64,000 bases of DNA from Pseudomonadota bacterium (GTDB lineage Bacteria > Myxococcota > Myxococcia > Myxococcales > Myxococcaceae): positions 1-64,000 of the forward strand of contig JAFAFL010000131.1 in assembly GCA_023423535.1 (NCBI GenBank). Reading direction: 5' to 3'. The first letter of the stretch is position 1, and each line of letters opens with the position of its first letter. The position numbers and the translations under genes were made by a program. Positions 1 to 7,926 of this stretch are shown here, one piece after another. The notes below the pieces were generated by a model. That model was not told the DNA's origin. It saw nothing but the letters and a program-made list of their open reading frames with translations, and did no database searches.

Positions 1-1
1 G

Positions 2-820
2 CGGCCGGGCCGGGCTGGTCGGCTGGGCGTCGGGGGACCTCAGGGGCGGGCGGGCGCACTGGGCCCGGGGGGGGTGGCAGGTCCTCGCGGGCGGCAGGGC
101 GCGACGGGTCCGACGGGTCCTTCTGGCGCTCCCGGTCCGCAGGGCGCGACGGGGCCGACCGGGCTCACCGGTGCTCCCGGGCCGCAGGGTCCTCAGGGCC
201 TTCAGGGCGCTGCAGGTCCCGTGGGTCCCATGGGGCCTGTGGGGCCGCAAGGTGCGACCGGCGCCACCGGTGCGACGGGGCTCACCGGCGCTCCCGGGCC
301 GCAGGGTCCTCAGGGCCTCCAGGGGCCTCAGGGCGCGCAGGGGCCTCAGGGCCCGACCGGACCTTCGGGGACCGCTGGGCAGGCCGTGTACGCGGCGTGG
401 GGCACCGGCGCGATGACGGTCAACCCCACGAGCGCGACGAACCCGCCGTTCGTGACGGTTCCGGGCCTGTCGGTGACGGTGACGGTGCCCGCGAACAGCG
501 CGGTGCTGGTGAACACCTACGGCGGCATCCAGCCGCAGGGGACCGGCGGCACCGTGTACTCGCTCGTGGACATCGCGCTGCACGTGAACGGAACGGTGCC
601 GGCGAACGGCGCCTGGCAGCGGATCACCGCCGCGAATACGGCGGGCATCAACGGACCGTTCGCCTACTGGAACATGTCCACGGTGGTGCCGCTGCCCGCG
701 GGCACGCACACGTTCACGGTGCGCGCGCGGGCGAACTCGACGGGCAACGCGGCAACGGTCGGCGGTGACAACACCACCGTGCTCCAGCCGGAGCTCAATG
801 TGACGGTTCTCCGCCTGTAG
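2..820 (+). CDS. Collagen-like repeat protein with C-terminal globular domain (5' truncated by the window)
   Basis: The frame is open to the first base of the window with no stop, so the true start lies upstream. The first 125 or so residues are uninterrupted Gly-X-Y triplets rich in Pro, Gln, Ala and Thr (GPQGLQ, GATGPT types), which in other bacterial proteins form a collagen-like triple helix. The last 145 or so residues form a separate Thr/Val/Asn-rich beta domain, like the trimerising heads that follow bacterial collagen stalks. Gly is kept at every third position from the first codons on, showing that the upstream part belongs to the same protein. The family is typically surface or spore-coat associated; location here is inferred. 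An internal GTG at 74 could be mistaken for the start, but the repeat continues through it. Collagen-like architecture is clear; function is unknown. Confidence 0.85.
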   Translation, partial: RPGRAGRLGVGGPQGRAGALGPGGVAGPRGRQGATGPTGPSGAPGPQGATGPTGLTGAPGPQGPQGLQGAAGPVGPMGPVGPQGATGATGATGLTGAPGPQGPQGLQGPQGAQGPQGPTGPSGTAGQAVYAAWGTGAMTVNPTSATNPPFVTVPGLSVTVTVPANSAVLVNTYGGIQPQGTGGTVYSLVDIALHVNGTVPANGAWQRITAANTAGINGPFAYWNMSTVVPLPAGTHTFTVRARANSTGNAATVGGDNTTVLQPELNVTVLRL

Positions 821-839
821 AAGCGCGTCGTTGAACGGG

Positions 840-873
840 AGCCCGGCCACCCACAGCGGAGGCCGGGCTTTTT
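840..873 (+). terminator. Intrinsic terminator after the collagen-like gene
   Basis: A perfect 9-bp stem (AGCCCGGCC at 840-848 with GGCCGGGCT at 861-869) with a 12-nt loop is followed directly by a run of T. It lies 20 bases after the stop codon and before the convergent gene that ends at 896. Confidence 0.85.
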
Positions 874-895
874 CGTGTCCAGACCTCAGCGCCGG

Positions 896-1861
896 TCAGC
901 GCCCGTAGCCGACGCTCAGTCCGACGAGCGGCCCGCCGATCCCTCCGGCGCGCCGGTCGCCGGCGCGAACGTCGGCGCCGGAGAGCACATGGCCCAGCTG
1001 CAACGAAACGACCGCGCGGTGCGGACCCTCGAGCGGAACCTCCGCAGAGGCCGCCGCCCCCGCGGTGAGCAGCAGTGCCCTCGCGCTGGTGGCTTGCGCG
1101 TCGGGATGGCTCGCGGTGCTGGAGGCGAAGATGAGGCCGCCCTCCACCCTCGGCCCGAGCCCGAGCTTCACCGTCCCCGCGTTGCCCCGCATCGACAGGC
1201 CCACCCCGAGCGAGGGCGCCACGACCGTCACGCGTCCGAGCGGATCGGTGGTCTGGAACACGGTGCCGCCGAGGTCCACCTTCAACCAGCCGAAGGTCAT
1301 CGCGCCGCGCAGGTCGGTGGCGAAGGTCGTGTACGAGGGAAAGGCGCGCAGCCCCAGACCGAGTTCGCCGAAGCGCCGCGACCGAGCATCGTCAGGCGGC
1401 GGCACCGACGGAATGTCCGGCGCGCTCGGAGGGGGCTGCTGCGGCGGAGGTGACGGCGCGGCAGCCGCGGGCGGCTCCGCGGCAGGCGCTTCCTTTTCGA
1501 GCGCGGAGACGGGAGCGGGCGCCCTCGCCGCCAGCTCCGCGATCGCCAGCGCGAGGGCTCTGGGCCGCGCGTCGAGCGGAAGCGCCCCGACCTCCACGGT
1601 GGCCTCGCCGCCGGGCACGACTCGCACGTGCAGGCTTCCCGCCGAACCGGCGACACCGACGCGGGTGATGTGGACGGTACGCAGCGGAGCGCCCGCGCGG
1701 TCGGGCGGCAGGAGCAGCACCGGCGCCGCGAGCTCCACCCGCAGTAGCGCGCCGAGCACGCCGACGTCGAACGCGACCTCGCTGCCCGAGACGAAGACGT
1801 GCACCGGCCCCGGCGCCGCGGGCTCCTCCGCCAACGCCGGCAACGCGACGGCCGACCACAA
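896..1861 (-). CDS. Predicted exported protein, third gene of the ECF sigma operon
   Basis: No family is recognised. The protein has an N-terminal export-like hydrophobic stretch, a region of short beta segments (residues 20-110), a Pro/Ala-rich linker (about 120-160) and a C-terminal half with alternating hydrophobic residues and many Gly (GLGLRAFPS, LGVGLSM), as in small outer-membrane beta-barrels. The start is uncertain. TTG at 1861 leaves only half a signal peptide. A CTG at 1891, overlapping the upstream TGA, would give a complete one (MSRLAVALGALW..ALA). The gene follows a membrane TPR protein and an ECF sigma factor in the same direction with almost no gap, so it is probably co-transcribed and may be part of the envelope process that the sigma factor controls. 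That role is inference. Confidence 0.65.
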   Translation of the reverse strand: MWSAVALPALAEEPAAPGPVHVFVSGSEVAFDVGVLGALLRVELAAPVLLLPPDRAGAPLRTVHITRVGVAGSAGSLHVRVVPGGEATVEVGALPLDARPRALALAIAELAARAPAPVSALEKEAPAAEPPAAAAPSPPPQQPPPSAPDIPSVPPPDDARSRRFGELGLGLRAFPSYTTFATDLRGAMTFGWLKVDLGGTVFQTTDPLGRVTVVAPSLGVGLSMRGNAGTVKLGLGPRVEGGLIFASSTASHPDAQATSARALLLTAGAAASAEVPLEGPHRAVVSLQLGHVLSGADVRAGDRRAGGIGGPLVGLSVGYGR

Positions 1862-1887
1862 CGCCCCCAGTGCGACGGCGAGACGAC

Positions 1888-2766
1888 TCAGTCCGCTCCT
1901 CCCGAACGTCGCAACGCCTCGTCACGCCGCGCCACCGCCTGTGCCGCCAGCGCCTCCGGCAGCCCGAGCTCCAGCGCGCGCGAGAACGCCGCTGCAGCGC
2001 CCGCCGGATCTCCGGTCGCCTCGAGCTTGAGCTTGCCGGCGGTGAACGCCGCGAGCCCGCCCCACGGCGCGCCTGGATGCAGCTCGCCCACGCGCTCCAG
2101 CGCCGCCAGCGCATCCATCGGCTGCCCCGCGACGCGCGCCAGATCCGCGAGGAGGAAGAGCTCGTCCACCGAGTGGTTGCGCCGCAGCTCCGCCGCGAAG
2201 CCCTCGGGCCCCACCGCGGAGAGCGCACCGTCGAGGTCTCCGCTGCGCCAGCGCTCGGCCCACGCGGGCGGCGCGCGCACGGGCTCTGCCTCTTCGACGT
2301 GCTTCACCTTCGGGACCCGCGGACGCGGCGGCGCGGCCGGCACCGGTTCCAGCTGATTCTCGGACGCCGGTCTTTCAGGCGCGATCACCGGTTCAGGCAC
2401 GGGCGGCGAGACCGCGACAGGTATCGGCAACGGCGCCAACGCCACCCGCGGCGTCGGCTCCGGCGTCGGCTCCGGCACCGTCGTGGGGGCGTGTGGCAAC
2501 CCGTCACCCGGCGCGTCTCCGAAGAGCTGCCCGAGCCCCTTCGACAGCGGCTGCGCGGCGAAGACGGCGGTGGCGACGAACACGCCCACCGGCACGAGCC
2601 GCTTCAACCGCCACGTGCGCGGTCCGCGCGGCGCGAGGTCCACGTCCCTCGTGGCCGAGACGCGGCGCCAGGTGCGCTCCAGCGTCAGATCATCCGGTCC
2701 GTCGTCGAGCACCCTCTCCACCGGCACGGGCAGCGGCGGCCGCGGCGCATTCACGCGGTCACTCAT
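1888..2766 (-). CDS. Membrane-anchored TPR-like protein, possible anti-sigma partner
   Basis: The 292-residue product has a charged N-terminal segment (about 1-55), one predicted membrane segment (LVPVGVFVATAVF, about 56-72), a long Pro/Val-rich spacer and a C-terminal helical region with TPR-like repeats (LLADLARVAGQPMDALAALE and following). The ATG at 2766 overlaps the sigma factor stop by 8 bases, which implies translational coupling. Single-pass proteins immediately downstream of ECF sigma genes are very often their anti-sigma factors, with the cytoplasmic N-terminus holding the sigma factor. Here the N-terminal segment has no zinc-binding HxxxCxxC motif, so the anti-sigma role is only suggested by position. 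Confidence 0.7.
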   Translation of the reverse strand: MSDRVNAPRPPLPVPVERVLDDGPDDLTLERTWRRVSATRDVDLAPRGPRTWRLKRLVPVGVFVATAVFAAQPLSKGLGQLFGDAPGDGLPHAPTTVPEPTPEPTPRVALAPLPIPVAVSPPVPEPVIAPERPASENQLEPVPAAPPRPRVPKVKHVEEAEPVRAPPAWAERWRSGDLDGALSAVGPEGFAAELRRNHSVDELFLLADLARVAGQPMDALAALERVGELHPGAPWGGLAAFTAGKLKLEATGDPAGAAAAFSRALELGLPEALAAQAVARRDEALRRSGGAD

Positions 2767-3412
2767 GGGAGCCCTCCTCTTCGTCACCGGGCAGCTCGAG
2801 CGAGACGTGCGCCCGGATGCGCGCATCGGCCTCCGCCAGCCGCCGCTTCGTCGTGGTCAGCGAGGTCGAGCACGTCTCGGCGACCTCGGTCAGCTTCAGT
2901 CCATCCACGTGGCGCAGGGTCCACGCGATCCGAACCGCCGGATCGAGCTCTCGCAGCACGCGCCCGAGCAGGGCCAGCTCCGCCCTCGTCTCGGGAGTTG
3001 CGCCCGGCGCGAGCGCGGCGAGGGTCGCCTCTCCGTCGTCCGGTCCGATCCCCAGCCGCCGCAGGAGCCGAGCGGTCCGCAGCCGGCGGTGCACGAGCCT
3101 CACCGCGATCTGCATCAGCCAGCCACCGGTGCCCTCCGGTTGCCGCAGATCCTTCAGCGACCGGAACGCGAGCACGAAGGTGTCGTGTACGACATCCTGC
3201 GCTTCCGTCCGACTCTGCAGCAGTCGCTCCACCGTGCGAGCGATGCGCGGGGCGTGGCGGCGGTAGAGCTCGCCCTCGGCGGTGCGATCTCCGCCTCGCG
3301 CTCGGGCGACGAGCTGCGCGTCCGGCGGACCGGGAGGCGTCATCCGCCGGTGTCGATCCGGTGGCTCGGAAGGGTCGGGCAGGGCCCGGAGGTGCGCAGG
3401 CATCGACTTCAT
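2759..3412 (-). CDS. ECF-type RNA polymerase sigma factor
   Basis: The 217-residue protein has the size and layout of an ECF sigma factor. A region 2 helix set includes LYRRHAPRIARTVERLL and AQDVVHDTFVLAFRSL (core and -10 binding). The C-terminal region 4 helix-turn-helix includes LRHVDGLKLTEVAETCSTS followed by TTTKRRLAEADARI (-35 binding). The ATG at 3412 is used; an internal ATG at 3403 would also keep the fold. It is the first gene of an operon with a membrane TPR protein and an exported protein, and it faces a divergent Cys-rich lipoprotein gene across a 73-bp gap that holds a 9-bp inverted repeat. Many ECF factors activate their own promoter; that repeat is a candidate control site. Confidence 0.88.
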   Translation of the reverse strand: MKSMPAHLRALPDPSEPPDRHRRMTPPGPPDAQLVARARGGDRTAEGELYRRHAPRIARTVERLLQSRTEAQDVVHDTFVLAFRSLKDLRQPEGTGGWLMQIAVRLVHRRLRTARLLRRLGIGPDDGEATLAALAPGATPETRAELALLGRVLRELDPAVRIAWTLRHVDGLKLTEVAETCSTSLTTTKRRLAEADARIRAHVSLELPGDEEEGSHE

Positions 3413-3439
3413 GAGCCACCGGGAAGCAGAATCGGCCCA

Positions 3440-3462
3440 GAAGAACGGACGGGCCGTTCTTC
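3440..3462. promoter_or_regulatory. Inverted repeat in a divergent promoter region
   Basis: GAAGAACGG at 3440-3448 and CCGTTCTTC at 3454-3462 are perfect 9-bp arms around a 5-nt spacer. The repeat sits between the start of the ECF sigma gene (leftward) and the lipoprotein gene (rightward). The lack of a T-run on either side and the divergent context favour an operator over a terminator. The regulator is unknown. Confidence 0.5.
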
Positions 3463-3485
3463 CACCCTCGAGGCTCTACCACGCC

Positions 3486-4568
3486 ATGACCCCGCGGATC
3501 CTCCTGCTCAGCGTCGGCCTCGCCTTCGCGCTCGCGGGGAGCGGGTGCACCGAGCAGCTCACGGTGCTCGATCTGCCGGAGGTGGCGGCGTGCTCCGCCT
3601 CGAGCTGTCCGAACGGCTGCTGCGATGCGTCGGGTGTGTGCCGGCCGGGGGATTCGGAGCTGGCCTGTGGCGGCGGAGGCGCGCTCTGCCGGCGCTGCAA
3701 CGTGGGGAGCACCTGCGAGCAGGGCGTGTGTCTTCCCGCCCAGCAGACCGGCGGCGGCGGACCGGATGGGCCGGACGCGGGGCGGAGCTCGCGCGACGGC
3801 GGCACCGGGCCCGACGAGGAGCTGGAGATCGACGGTGGACGCCGGGTCGACGCCGGCGTCTGTCTCGAACCGGAGCCGCTTCCTCCGTGCAGCGCGACGA
3901 ACTGCGACGGCTGCTGCTCCGGTGGCGTCTGCCTCACCGGTCAATACGCCTACGCGTGTGGCTCGGGCGGCGAGGAGTGCACGCTGTGCAAGCTCGGCGC
4001 GTCGTGCTCCGGCGGGATGTGCGTGGCGAGCATCTCCGCGCCGGACCTGACCGTCGAGGACGTGCGGGTGATGGACGTGTGGCATCCGCCGGGACGGCTC
4101 TCGTTCACGATCACCGGCGTCGTCTCGAACATCGGCGACGCGGACATGCCCGGCGTCCTCTGGACGGGTGTGTACTCCACCGACACCCAGCTGAACCTCG
4201 GCACCGACCGGATCCTCCTCGAGAAGAGCTTCGAGTCGCTCTCGCGAAACAGCCGGCGCACCGTGTCGGAGCGCGCGGTGTACGACTACACCTACGTGGG
4301 CAACCCGCCAGGGCCCACGGCGTTCGTGATCATCCTCGCGGACTCGACGGGCGCGGTGACGGAGGCCTCGCTGCTCAACAACGAGCGCGCGTCGGTCGCC
4401 TTCTCCACCTCGCCGGCGGACTGCGGCCCGGGAAACTGCACCGGCTGCTGCACCCAGTACGGATGCCTTGGGCGTGAGGATCAGGGCGCGCCCATCTGCG
4501 GGAGAAACGGCGAGAGCTGCACGGCCTGCGACGTCGGGCTCGTCTGCAACGACGGGCGCTGCGAGTAG
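3486..4568 (+). CDS. Cys-rich surface lipoprotein with three GCC modules and a CARDB-like domain
   Basis: A lipoprotein signal ends at Cys21 (ALAGSGC). Three similar cysteine modules follow the pattern C-x(4)-C-x(2)-GCC-x(3)-G-x-C ... CG-G-G--C--C--G--C--G-C, at about residues 34-80, 137-178 and 325-360. An Asp/Gly-rich linker follows the first. Between the second and third is a beta-sandwich region (PDLTVEDVRVMDVW ... SNIGDADMPGVLW ... SLLNNERASVAF) resembling the CARDB adhesion-type domain. Similar Cys modules occur in the pectinacetylesterase-like protein at 18159. Outer-membrane surface exposure is inferred from the lipobox and the linker. Divergent from the ECF sigma operon. Confidence 0.75.
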   Translation: MTPRILLLSVGLAFALAGSGCTEQLTVLDLPEVAACSASSCPNGCCDASGVCRPGDSELACGGGGALCRRCNVGSTCEQGVCLPAQQTGGGGPDGPDAGRSSRDGGTGPDEELEIDGGRRVDAGVCLEPEPLPPCSATNCDGCCSGGVCLTGQYAYACGSGGEECTLCKLGASCSGGMCVASISAPDLTVEDVRVMDVWHPPGRLSFTITGVVSNIGDADMPGVLWTGVYSTDTQLNLGTDRILLEKSFESLSRNSRRTVSERAVYDYTYVGNPPGPTAFVIILADSTGAVTEASLLNNERASVAFSTSPADCGPGNCTGCCTQYGCLGREDQGAPICGRNGESCTACDVGLVCNDGRCE

Positions 4569-4579
4569 CCGCTGCCCGT

Positions 4580-6433
4580 TCAGGGACTGCCGCGCTGGTA
4601 CACGATCACCTGCGGCGTCTCGTCGAGGTAGAGCCCGGTCACCGGCGTCTGGGTGCCGTAGGCCTCCCAGGCGTTGAACTCCTGCTCGCGGAACTCCTGG
4701 TGGTACTGGTACGCGGCGATGTCCGCATCGCGCGGGCTGTGGGCCATCCGCAGGTCGGCGCGCATGAGCCCGTTCTTCTGGTAGTCGCGGAAGGCGAGGT
4801 TCGTCACCTCGTGCAGCCACACCCGCGCGTTCGGCGGCGCGTTCTCGTTGATCCACGGCAACACGCCGGTCACGTTCTGCGACCAGAACTGGCGCTGCAT
4901 CCCGATGGACGCGGCGCCCGGCAGTCCGCCCGCGGTCTCCGAATAGAAGCTCGTCCCGTACGGGTGGATGCGCACCGAGGCCACCAGCGCCGGCGCGAAG
5001 AGCAGGGCGCTCAGCGCAGCGACCACCGCCACCGAGGGCAAAGGCTTGCGCATGGATTCACGGCTCCACCAGAGCGCGCACGACGCGACGACGCTGCCGG
5101 CGAGGATCCCGAGGAAGAGCATCGACGGGAACCAGTGCTTCACGCCGCCGAAGATGGGCACGTTCGGGTGGCTGATCAGCGCGATGGAGACTGCCGCGTT
5201 GGCGAGCACCAGCGCGTCGGCCCAGCCCGAGGGACGAACGCGGTCGCGCAGTGACGGAAGGCGGCCTGCGACCCAGCGCACGAGCACGGTGACGAAGCCG
5301 AGCACCATCGGCACGAAGATGGTGGTGGGCACGGTGAGCGCGGTCTTCACCAGCACGTAGTGGAGGGGGAAGGGCGGCTCGCGCTGAAGGACGTTCAGGT
5401 AGAACCACGCGTAGTGGTTGTGCGTGGCGTGGAAGTTCAGCCACCACGCGACGCGGTCCACCGGGTGGTGCCAGAGGAAGGGCCAGAGCGCGTAGAGCGT
5501 CGCGGGTCCCAGCACCGCCATCGCCCACAGCGCGGCCAGCGGCCGGAAGGTCTCCGCAGACAGCCGCCACAGCCGCGAGAGCAGGACCGCGCTCACCACC
5601 GCCGCGGCGAGGAAGAGGAAGGAGTGCGGGCTGAGCAGCGTGAACCGCGCGAGGAACTGCTTTCCCTGGATGAGCACCAGCGCGCCGTAGAGCGCCGCCG
5701 CCCCCAGCCAGACCGCCGCGAACGCGCCGAAGAGTCCCTGCGCCGCACGGTTGCCGCGGCTGCGCTGCCACGCGAGGAAGAGCGCGAAGGGCACCAGCAC
5801 GATGGGCAGGAAGAAGGTGTTGTGCTTGGTGCAGAGCGCAAGGCCGAAGAAGAGGCCGGTGTAGAGCCACCAGCGCGGCACCCGCATCGCGCGCCAGAAG
5901 CCGTACACGGTGAGCAGCCAGAACGCCGCCACCGGCACGTCGAACGCGGCGAGGTAGGAGTTGAAGAGCTGCCGCGGCACGAGGAACCACGCCACCGCCG
6001 CGAAGAGGCCGGCCGCTCGGCAGTACACGCCCGAGCCGAGGCGGAAGCTCAGCGGCGCGATCAGCGCGGCCACCGCGAAGGCGGGCAGACGGAAGCCCAC
6101 TGCAGAAGAGACGAGGCCGAGCTTCTCGTGCAGCACGAGGTGCGAGAGCCCGAAGAGGTTCTTCATCAACCCCGGGTGCTCGCGGTTGTAGTCGAAGTAG
6201 CGGGTGATGGCCGCGTCGCCGAAGGCCTCGCTCGGGCGGGTGAAGAGCAGGTCGAACCACTGCCCGTGGTTGCCGCCGGCGAGGAAGTAGAAGCTCTCGT
6301 CGCGCGGGTAGCCCACGAGCCTTTCGGTCGCCCAGAGGAAGAGGAAGGGCACCGCGAAGAGCACCCAGGAGGCGATCCTGTCGCTCCGCTGCGGATCCTC
6401 GGCGCGGGCGAAGAGCCAGTCGCGCGCGCTCAC
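4580..6433 (-). CDS. GT39 / ArnT-like integral-membrane glycosyltransferase
   Basis: The 617-residue protein has about ten to twelve hydrophobic membrane segments and a C-terminal soluble tail. An Asp-Glu pair in the first loop (GYPRDESFYF, D45-E46) is the hallmark of GT-C enzymes of the GT39/PMT-2 group, which move sugars from polyprenyl-phosphate donors onto proteins or lipids on the periplasmic face. The FREHPG-like loop (FDYNREHPGLMKNLFG) is also typical. The start is GTG at 6433, overlapping the upstream gene stop by 4 bases (GTGA), so the two are translationally coupled. It is the last gene of the carD-carG run. Acceptor and sugar cannot be read from sequence. Confidence 0.85.
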   Translation of the reverse strand: MSARDWLFARAEDPQRSDRIASWVLFAVPFLFLWATERLVGYPRDESFYFLAGGNHGQWFDLLFTRPSEAFGDAAITRYFDYNREHPGLMKNLFGLSHLVLHEKLGLVSSAVGFRLPAFAVAALIAPLSFRLGSGVYCRAAGLFAAVAWFLVPRQLFNSYLAAFDVPVAAFWLLTVYGFWRAMRVPRWWLYTGLFFGLALCTKHNTFFLPIVLVPFALFLAWQRSRGNRAAQGLFGAFAAVWLGAAALYGALVLIQGKQFLARFTLLSPHSFLFLAAAVVSAVLLSRLWRLSAETFRPLAALWAMAVLGPATLYALWPFLWHHPVDRVAWWLNFHATHNHYAWFYLNVLQREPPFPLHYVLVKTALTVPTTIFVPMVLGFVTVLVRWVAGRLPSLRDRVRPSGWADALVLANAAVSIALISHPNVPIFGGVKHWFPSMLFLGILAGSVVASCALWWSRESMRKPLPSVAVVAALSALLFAPALVASVRIHPYGTSFYSETAGGLPGAASIGMQRQFWSQNVTGVLPWINENAPPNARVWLHEVTNLAFRDYQKNGLMRADLRMAHSPRDADIAAYQYHQEFREQEFNAWEAYGTQTPVTGLYLDETPQVIVYQRGSP

Positions 6434-7416
6434 TTCGGCGCTCCCGCGGCGGCCGCGTCGCCGTCGCCTGTGCGCTCACCGAAGGCCGACAGGTCCAGAC
6501 ACACCTGCCGCGAGTCCGCGTTCTGCGACTGCACGGTGACGCGGAGCGGTCCGGTCACGCTCGAGCCGTTCAGGTCTTCGAACCTCCCTCGCTGGAACCC
6601 TTCGACGCCCGGCGGAAGCTCGAGCTCGATCAGCGGCTGTGCGGCACCCGCACGATCGAGTCGCACGAACGTCGGCGTGATGCCCTGCCGCTTCACCGCG
6701 TGCTCCCAGATGATGCCCGCCTCCAGCAGCAGCTCGTCCGCGTGCGCGGGCACGTCCTCGAACTCCATCGTCAGCTTCACGTCTCCGCCGGGCGCGTGGG
6801 CGTACACGCAGCGGCGTGGCTCGTAGAAGACCTCGTGCCACTCGGTGCGGACGTAGAGATGTCCGCCGCCCGGGCACCGCCAGCCGTCTCCCGCGCGGGT
6901 GCAGTCGCTCCGCCGTCCGTCCGCGCGCTCGAGGTACACCCGCCCCGCACCGCGCGCCACCGCCTCGCCCGCGCTCCAGAGAGGCCTGCGGTGCCGCCCG
7001 TTCTCGTAGAGGGTCAGCTCCAGCGTTCCGAACTGCATCGTCTCGCCCAGCTTTCGACGCTGCGGAAGAAACGCCGCTTCGAACTGGCCCGTTTTCGCGC
7101 GCGGAAGGCGCGGCTGCGCGAGCACCCAGACCCTCGGGTGACGCAGGAGCGGGTCCGCATCCGAGCCCACGTAGCCGACCACCGGAACGTTCCGCGGGAC
7201 GAACAGCCGCGCGCGCTCGGCCCACCAGGGGAACAGCAGCACCGCGTCGCCGTCCCGGGCGTGTTCGCCGAGGTGCCGCGCGACCTGCGCGTAGTCCTCC
7301 TCGGCCGGCAGCTTCCCCGGCAGGGTGAGGTGAAACCACAGCGCGTAGAGCGCGGCGAGGACGAGGAGCGCGGTCTGCAGCGGCCAGACGACGGAGCCGC
7401 GATCAGGACTTCGCAA
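6430..7416 (-). CDS. Membrane-anchored periplasmic protein coupled to the GT39 enzyme
   Basis: No family is recognised. The 328-residue protein has one N-terminal membrane segment (LQTALLVLAALYALWFHLTL) and a soluble body with a nucleotide-sugar-like opening pattern (GDAVLLFPWWAERARLF ... PVVGYVGS ... VWVLAQP) common in soluble regions that accompany GT39 transferases. The C-terminal half is rich in beta segments. The only plausible start is TTG at 7416, which overlaps the end of carG by 14 bases. Its stop overlaps the GT39 start (GTGA). The strict coupling on both sides suggests an accessory subunit of the glycosyltransferase; this is inference. Confidence 0.72.
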   Translation of the reverse strand: MRSPDRGSVVWPLQTALLVLAALYALWFHLTLPGKLPAEEDYAQVARHLGEHARDGDAVLLFPWWAERARLFVPRNVPVVGYVGSDADPLLRHPRVWVLAQPRLPRAKTGQFEAAFLPQRRKLGETMQFGTLELTLYENGRHRRPLWSAGEAVARGAGRVYLERADGRRSDCTRAGDGWRCPGGGHLYVRTEWHEVFYEPRRCVYAHAPGGDVKLTMEFEDVPAHADELLLEAGIIWEHAVKRQGITPTFVRLDRAGAAQPLIELELPPGVEGFQRGRFEDLNGSSVTGPLRVTVQSQNADSRQVCLDLSAFGERTGDGDAAAAGAPK

Positions 7417-7915
7417 GACGGATCTTCTGCTCGCTCTTCTCGCGGCAGAACGTGCAGAAGATGGCCTCGCCCTGCTGGTACGACGGGGTCCAGGGCGGAT
7501 ACATCGAGCAGCGCGGATCGAGGCAGTGGTGCAGCTCCCACAGGTGCCCGATCTGGTGGAGCGCGTGGCGGGCCGCGTACTTCAGCCCCTCCTCGAGGTC
7601 CTTCTTCGGGTGGGTGGAGACCACCGCCTTGTCGCGGCCCTGCAGCGCGAAGCCGTGCGTGGGCGCCTTGCCGGACGGCAGCTCGCGCTCGGCGAGCTTC
7701 CGCCTGGTGAGGAAGACGATCTTGTCGTCCTTGTAGGCGTTGACCCTCGGCATCTCCTTGATGAGGGCCTCCACGTCGAAGGGCTCGGACAGGCCGGCGG
7801 GAGGCTTGACCTCGCCGGAGTGCTCGCAGCCCACGCCGAACGCCGTGTAGAGCGTCTGGCAGAACTTGCCGAGCTGCTTCGGGTCGAACTCGTCGAGGGT
7901 GACGACGCGGATCAT
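7403..7915 (-). CDS. carG: CarG, zinc-bound partner of CarD (degenerate archaemetzincin)
   Basis: The 170-residue protein contains the archaemetzincin zinc pattern with two diagnostic changes. The catalytic HExxHxxGxxHC is HQIGHLWELHHC (H120-C131): the catalytic Glu is Gln121 and the Gly is Glu127. The second zinc site is intact (C131-x4-C136-x-M138 and C154-x2-C157). In Myxococcus xanthus, CarG is known as a zinc-binding, non-proteolytic protein of this kind that binds CarD and is required for the same processes (light-induced carotenogenesis, fruiting-body development, ECF sigma-dependent promoters). Its place 11 bases downstream of carD matches. It acts in the cytoplasm as a transcription co-factor without binding DNA itself. 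The end overlaps the next gene by 14 bases. Confidence 0.93.
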   Translation of the reverse strand: MIRVVTLDEFDPKQLGKFCQTLYTAFGVGCEHSGEVKPPAGLSEPFDVEALIKEMPRVNAYKDDKIVFLTRRKLAERELPSGKAPTHGFALQGRDKAVVSTHPKKDLEEGLKYAARHALHQIGHLWELHHCLDPRCSMYPPWTPSYQQGEAIFCTFCREKSEQKIRLAKS

Positions 7916-7926
7916 CCGGTGGGCTC

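Noticed and set aside
7403..7915. CarG as an active archaemetzincin protease
   Set aside because: The catalytic Glu is Gln and the motif Gly is Glu. This is known for CarG, so it is diagnostic rather than a novelty.
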